From contig CAJTZO010000010.1 in the NCBI GenBank assembly GCA_910583755.1, positions 1 through 64,000 of the forward strand: 64,000 nt of DNA, read 5' to 3'. The notes under the pieces are model-generated. The model saw only the letters and a list, made by a program, of their open reading frames with translations. It was not told where the DNA came from and did not search any database. This stretch comes from an uncultured Clostridia bacterium (lineage in GTDB: Bacteria; Bacillota; Clostridia; Lachnospirales; Anaerotignaceae). Positions 62,138 through 64,000 of the stretch are shown piece by piece (the stretch's first letter is position 1; each line of letters starts with the position of its first letter). The position numbers and the translations under genes are program-made.

Positions 62138-63433
62138 ATGAATTTACAAGAACAATATCATCAAAAATTAATAAGTTTAGATTCTCTACTGGAAAAGGTA
62201 AAAAGAAATGATATTATAGTGCCAGCATTAGCAGGTTGTGAGCCTTCTGGTTTTTTGGGAAGGTTACATGAAATAGATGACCGTGTAGAGAATGTTCGTG
62301 TATTGAATGCATTAGAATTTAGTAGCTTTCCTTTTCAAGACCCAGAAAGAGAGATAAAAAATATTCATTCTATGTGTTATTTTTTTGGTGAAAGTAGCCG
62401 AAGACTGCATCCTACGAAAAGGACTTCTTTGTTACCAAGCCATTTCCGAAATTTTTCAAAATGGGTACTGGAAGATAAAAAACCTAATATATTTGTTGCC
62501 AGTGTTACACCTATGGATAAATTTGGTTATTTCACAATGTCTCTTTCTATGTGCTATGAAAGACCATTTTTGGAAGCGGCGGATATGGTGGTATTAGAGG
62601 TGAATGATAAAATGCCTCGTGTATTAGGTGATACCATTGTACATATTAGCCAAGTGGATTATATATATGAATATAGTCATAAAATTGTGACAGCTTCTTT
62701 CCAAGAACCTGGAGAAAAAGAAAAGAAAATCGGCAGTTACATTGCAGATTTTGTACAAGATGGAAGTGTTTTTCAGTTAGGTATTGGTGGGATTCCAAAT
62801 GCAGTTGCAAACTGCCTGAAAGATAAAAAACACTTGGGGATTCATAGCGAAATGCTAACAGAAGGTATGATGGAGTTAATTAAAGTAGGTGCTGTTACTA
62901 ATTTGAAAAAGAAAATACAAAAAGGGAAAACAGTTGCTGCTTTTGCTTTTGGAAGCCAAAAATTGTATGACTTTTTGCATGATAATCCTTCTATTGCAAT
63001 ATTAGATGGAGATTATGTTAATAATCCTTATGTGATTGCCCAAAATGATAATATGGTTTCTATTAATACCACAATGCAGGTAGATTTAACAGGACAATGT
63101 TGTTCTGAAAGTATAGGAAACAAACAGTATAGTGGAATTGGTGGACAAACAGATACTGTGCTGGGCGCTTTAATGAGTAAAGGTGGTCGTTCTATTATTG
63201 CGTTGCCTTCTACTACAAAGGATGAAAAAATATCAAAAATAACACCATTTTTAACAGCAGGCGCAGCTGTAACTTTATCCAGAAATGATGTGGATTATGT
63301 AGTAACAGAGTATGGTGTTGCAAAAATGCGTGGGCAAACTGTTGCAGAAAGAGCAGAAAATTTGATTGCGATTGCCCATCCCAAATTTAGAAAAGAATTA
63401 AAAGAACAAGCTGAAATGTTACAAATTTGGTAA
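62138..63433 (+). CDS. Acetyl-CoA hydrolase/transferase-family CoA-transferase
   Basis: A 431-residue class I CoA-transferase of the acetyl-CoA hydrolase/4-hydroxybutyrate CoA-transferase group. QLGIGGIPNAVANCL is the CoA-binding loop, and GIHSEMLTEGMMEL contains the catalytic Glu; GGQTDTVLGALMSKGGRSI, TPFLTAGAAVTLSRNDVDYV and VTEYGVAKMRGQTVAERA follow as in the family. In butyrate- or propionate-forming Clostridia such enzymes move CoA from an acyl-CoA to acetate. Substrate pair uncertain. AGGAGGAGCA precedes the ATG. A GntR gene follows on the same strand. Confidence 0.9.
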   Translation: MNLQEQYHQKLISLDSLLEKVKRNDIIVPALAGCEPSGFLGRLHEIDDRVENVRVLNALEFSSFPFQDPEREIKNIHSMCYFFGESSRRLHPTKRTSLLPSHFRNFSKWVLEDKKPNIFVASVTPMDKFGYFTMSLSMCYERPFLEAADMVVLEVNDKMPRVLGDTIVHISQVDYIYEYSHKIVTASFQEPGEKEKKIGSYIADFVQDGSVFQLGIGGIPNAVANCLKDKKHLGIHSEMLTEGMMELIKVGAVTNLKKKIQKGKTVAAFAFGSQKLYDFLHDNPSIAILDGDYVNNPYVIAQNDNMVSINTTMQVDLTGQCCSESIGNKQYSGIGGQTDTVLGALMSKGGRSIIALPSTTKDEKISKITPFLTAGAAVTLSRNDVDYVVTEYGVAKMRGQTVAERAENLIAIAHPKFRKELKEQAEMLQIW

Positions 63434-63583
63434 TCTATAGCGATTTTTTTATTGCTCATTAAAGAAAATAATTTTATATCATATGCCAAAATATTTTATA
63501 ATATGCATAATTGCTTTGACACTGTGTTTAAAATGGTATATAATCCAATCACATAAAAGTGATAAAAAGGGGAGAAAACCTGA

Positions 63584-64000
63584 ATGGATGCAGTCAGCAG
63601 AATTACGATAAAAGAACAAGTTTATAATGTCATCAAACAAAAAATACTTCACCAGCAATATCAACTGGGAGAGAAAATTAATATTGATGCACTGGCGGCA
63701 GAATTACAAGTCAGTAATTCTCCCATAAGAGAAGCACTGATGCTTTTAGCAAGAGATGGGCTTATTGTGACTATACCTAATAATGGTGCAAGGGTAGTTT
63801 CTTTTACAGAAGAAAGTTTTGTGGAAATAGCACAAACAATTTGTGCTATGTTGCGTGGTGGTTATTTGCTGTGTGTGGAATTGGGAAAGACAGATGAAAT
63901 TGTACAGCATATGGAACGACATATTACTTTGCAGTACAATGCTTTGGAATCTCATAATTTTCATGAATTAGTACAACAGTCTATTCTGTTTGATAAAAGT
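63584..64000 (+). CDS. GntR-family regulator (FadR/FCD type), 5' part
   Basis: An open frame from the ATG at 63584 (after AAAAAGGGGAGAAAACC) to the window end, 139 codons. It reads MDAVSRITIKEQVYNVIKQK, then ILHQQYQLGEKINIDALAAE, LQVSNSPIREALMLLARDGL, IVTIPNNGARVVSF, the GntR winged-helix with the conserved PIREAL turn, followed by the start of an FCD-like ligand domain. It probably controls the adjacent CoA-transferase gene or the next genes. The end is cut by the window. Confidence 0.88.
   Translation, partial: MDAVSRITIKEQVYNVIKQKILHQQYQLGEKINIDALAAELQVSNSPIREALMLLARDGLIVTIPNNGARVVSFTEESFVEIAQTICAMLRGGYLLCVELGKTDEIVQHMERHITLQYNALESHNFHELVQQSILFDKS

Noticed and set aside
1..64000. tRNA, rRNA, tmRNA or CRISPR arrays
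   Set aside because: I found no GTTCGANTC-type T-loops with paired arms, no rRNA blocks and no regularly spaced direct repeats with unique spacers.

Overview
The window is AT-rich and reads as a chromosomal segment of a spore-forming member of the class Clostridia (probably Lachnospirales or close to it; family level is inference). The evidence is a spo0A master regulator, a walRK-yycHIJ-rlmH cluster, DnaD/DnaC primosome genes, DUF512-der-plsY-gpsA synteny, strong AGGAGG ribosome binding sites, TTG starts on several core genes, CIRCE and CsoR-type operators, and familiar Firmicutes house-keeping proteins (SecA, DnaX, YbaB, RecR, MurA). No rRNA, tRNA or CRISPR array was found.

Layout. 1-4.8 kb is a remnant of an integrative element of the Tn916/Tn1549 kind: a small HTH protein, a VanR/VanS-like two-component system and a VanZ-like membrane protein (no D-Ala ligase genes in view), then the element's sigma-like and HTH regulators and a tail rich in inverted repeats, with no integrase. 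4.8-8.4 kb holds two large minus-strand proteins that look like the clostridial P47/OrfX (TULIP) family, plus a small partner. 8.4-17 kb carries a candidate small RNA, a rhomboid protease, an unusual uracil-DNA glycosylase, a 2-hydroxyacid dehydrogenase, and the ArsC-like/DUF512/der/plsY/gpsA block. 17-21.6 kb is a minus-strand operon dnaD-dnaC-DUF815 ATPase-acyltransferase.

21.7-29.1 kb is the most striking region. feoA is followed by a feoB cut in two after Arg451 by a 5.1 kb element (23297-28409) carrying a serine recombinase, a MoxR ATPase plus VWA protein pair, a HAD phosphatase, a 43-aa basic protein and a lipoprotein. Joining the flanks at a shared TT restores a 690-codon feoB exactly in frame, and joining the element's own ends at the same TT creates a near-perfect 19-bp inverted repeat, the expected form of an attP site. 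The island is therefore probably excisable and acts as an off-switch for ferrous iron uptake while integrated.

29-42 kb contains ybaB-dnaX, then walR-walK, an extra secreted protein behind four 11-bp-spaced WalR/PhoB-type half-sites, yycH, yycI, murA, yycJ, rlmH, a DUF4180 gene and recR. 42-46.5 kb has an XRE regulator, cfa, a CIRCE-controlled hsp20, an HD hydrolase and a putative PD-(D/E)XK protein. 46.8-52.1 kb has secA followed by accessory genes: a SUKH-like protein, an unknown protein, a Nif11-type leader peptide and a YoaP-type acetyltransferase. 52-59 kb has a lipoprotein, a 3-hydroxyisobutyrate dehydrogenase family enzyme, a glycosyltransferase, csoR-copA with a copZ-like internal start, a DJ-1/PfpI protein and a CYTH protein. 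59.6 kb to the end holds spo0A, brnQ, a CoA-transferase and the start of a GntR regulator.

Throughout the chromosomal part, a family of roughly 200-220 bp intergenic repeats with imperfect terminal inverted repeats (CAGTCTGTCAA...TTGACAAGCTG) recurs, with three full copies and several partial ones; it looks like a MITE. Two very short genes with complete promoter, Shine-Dalgarno and terminator signals (17 and 33 codons) lie in gaps. The start of the window cuts into the mobile element and the end cuts a GntR gene.
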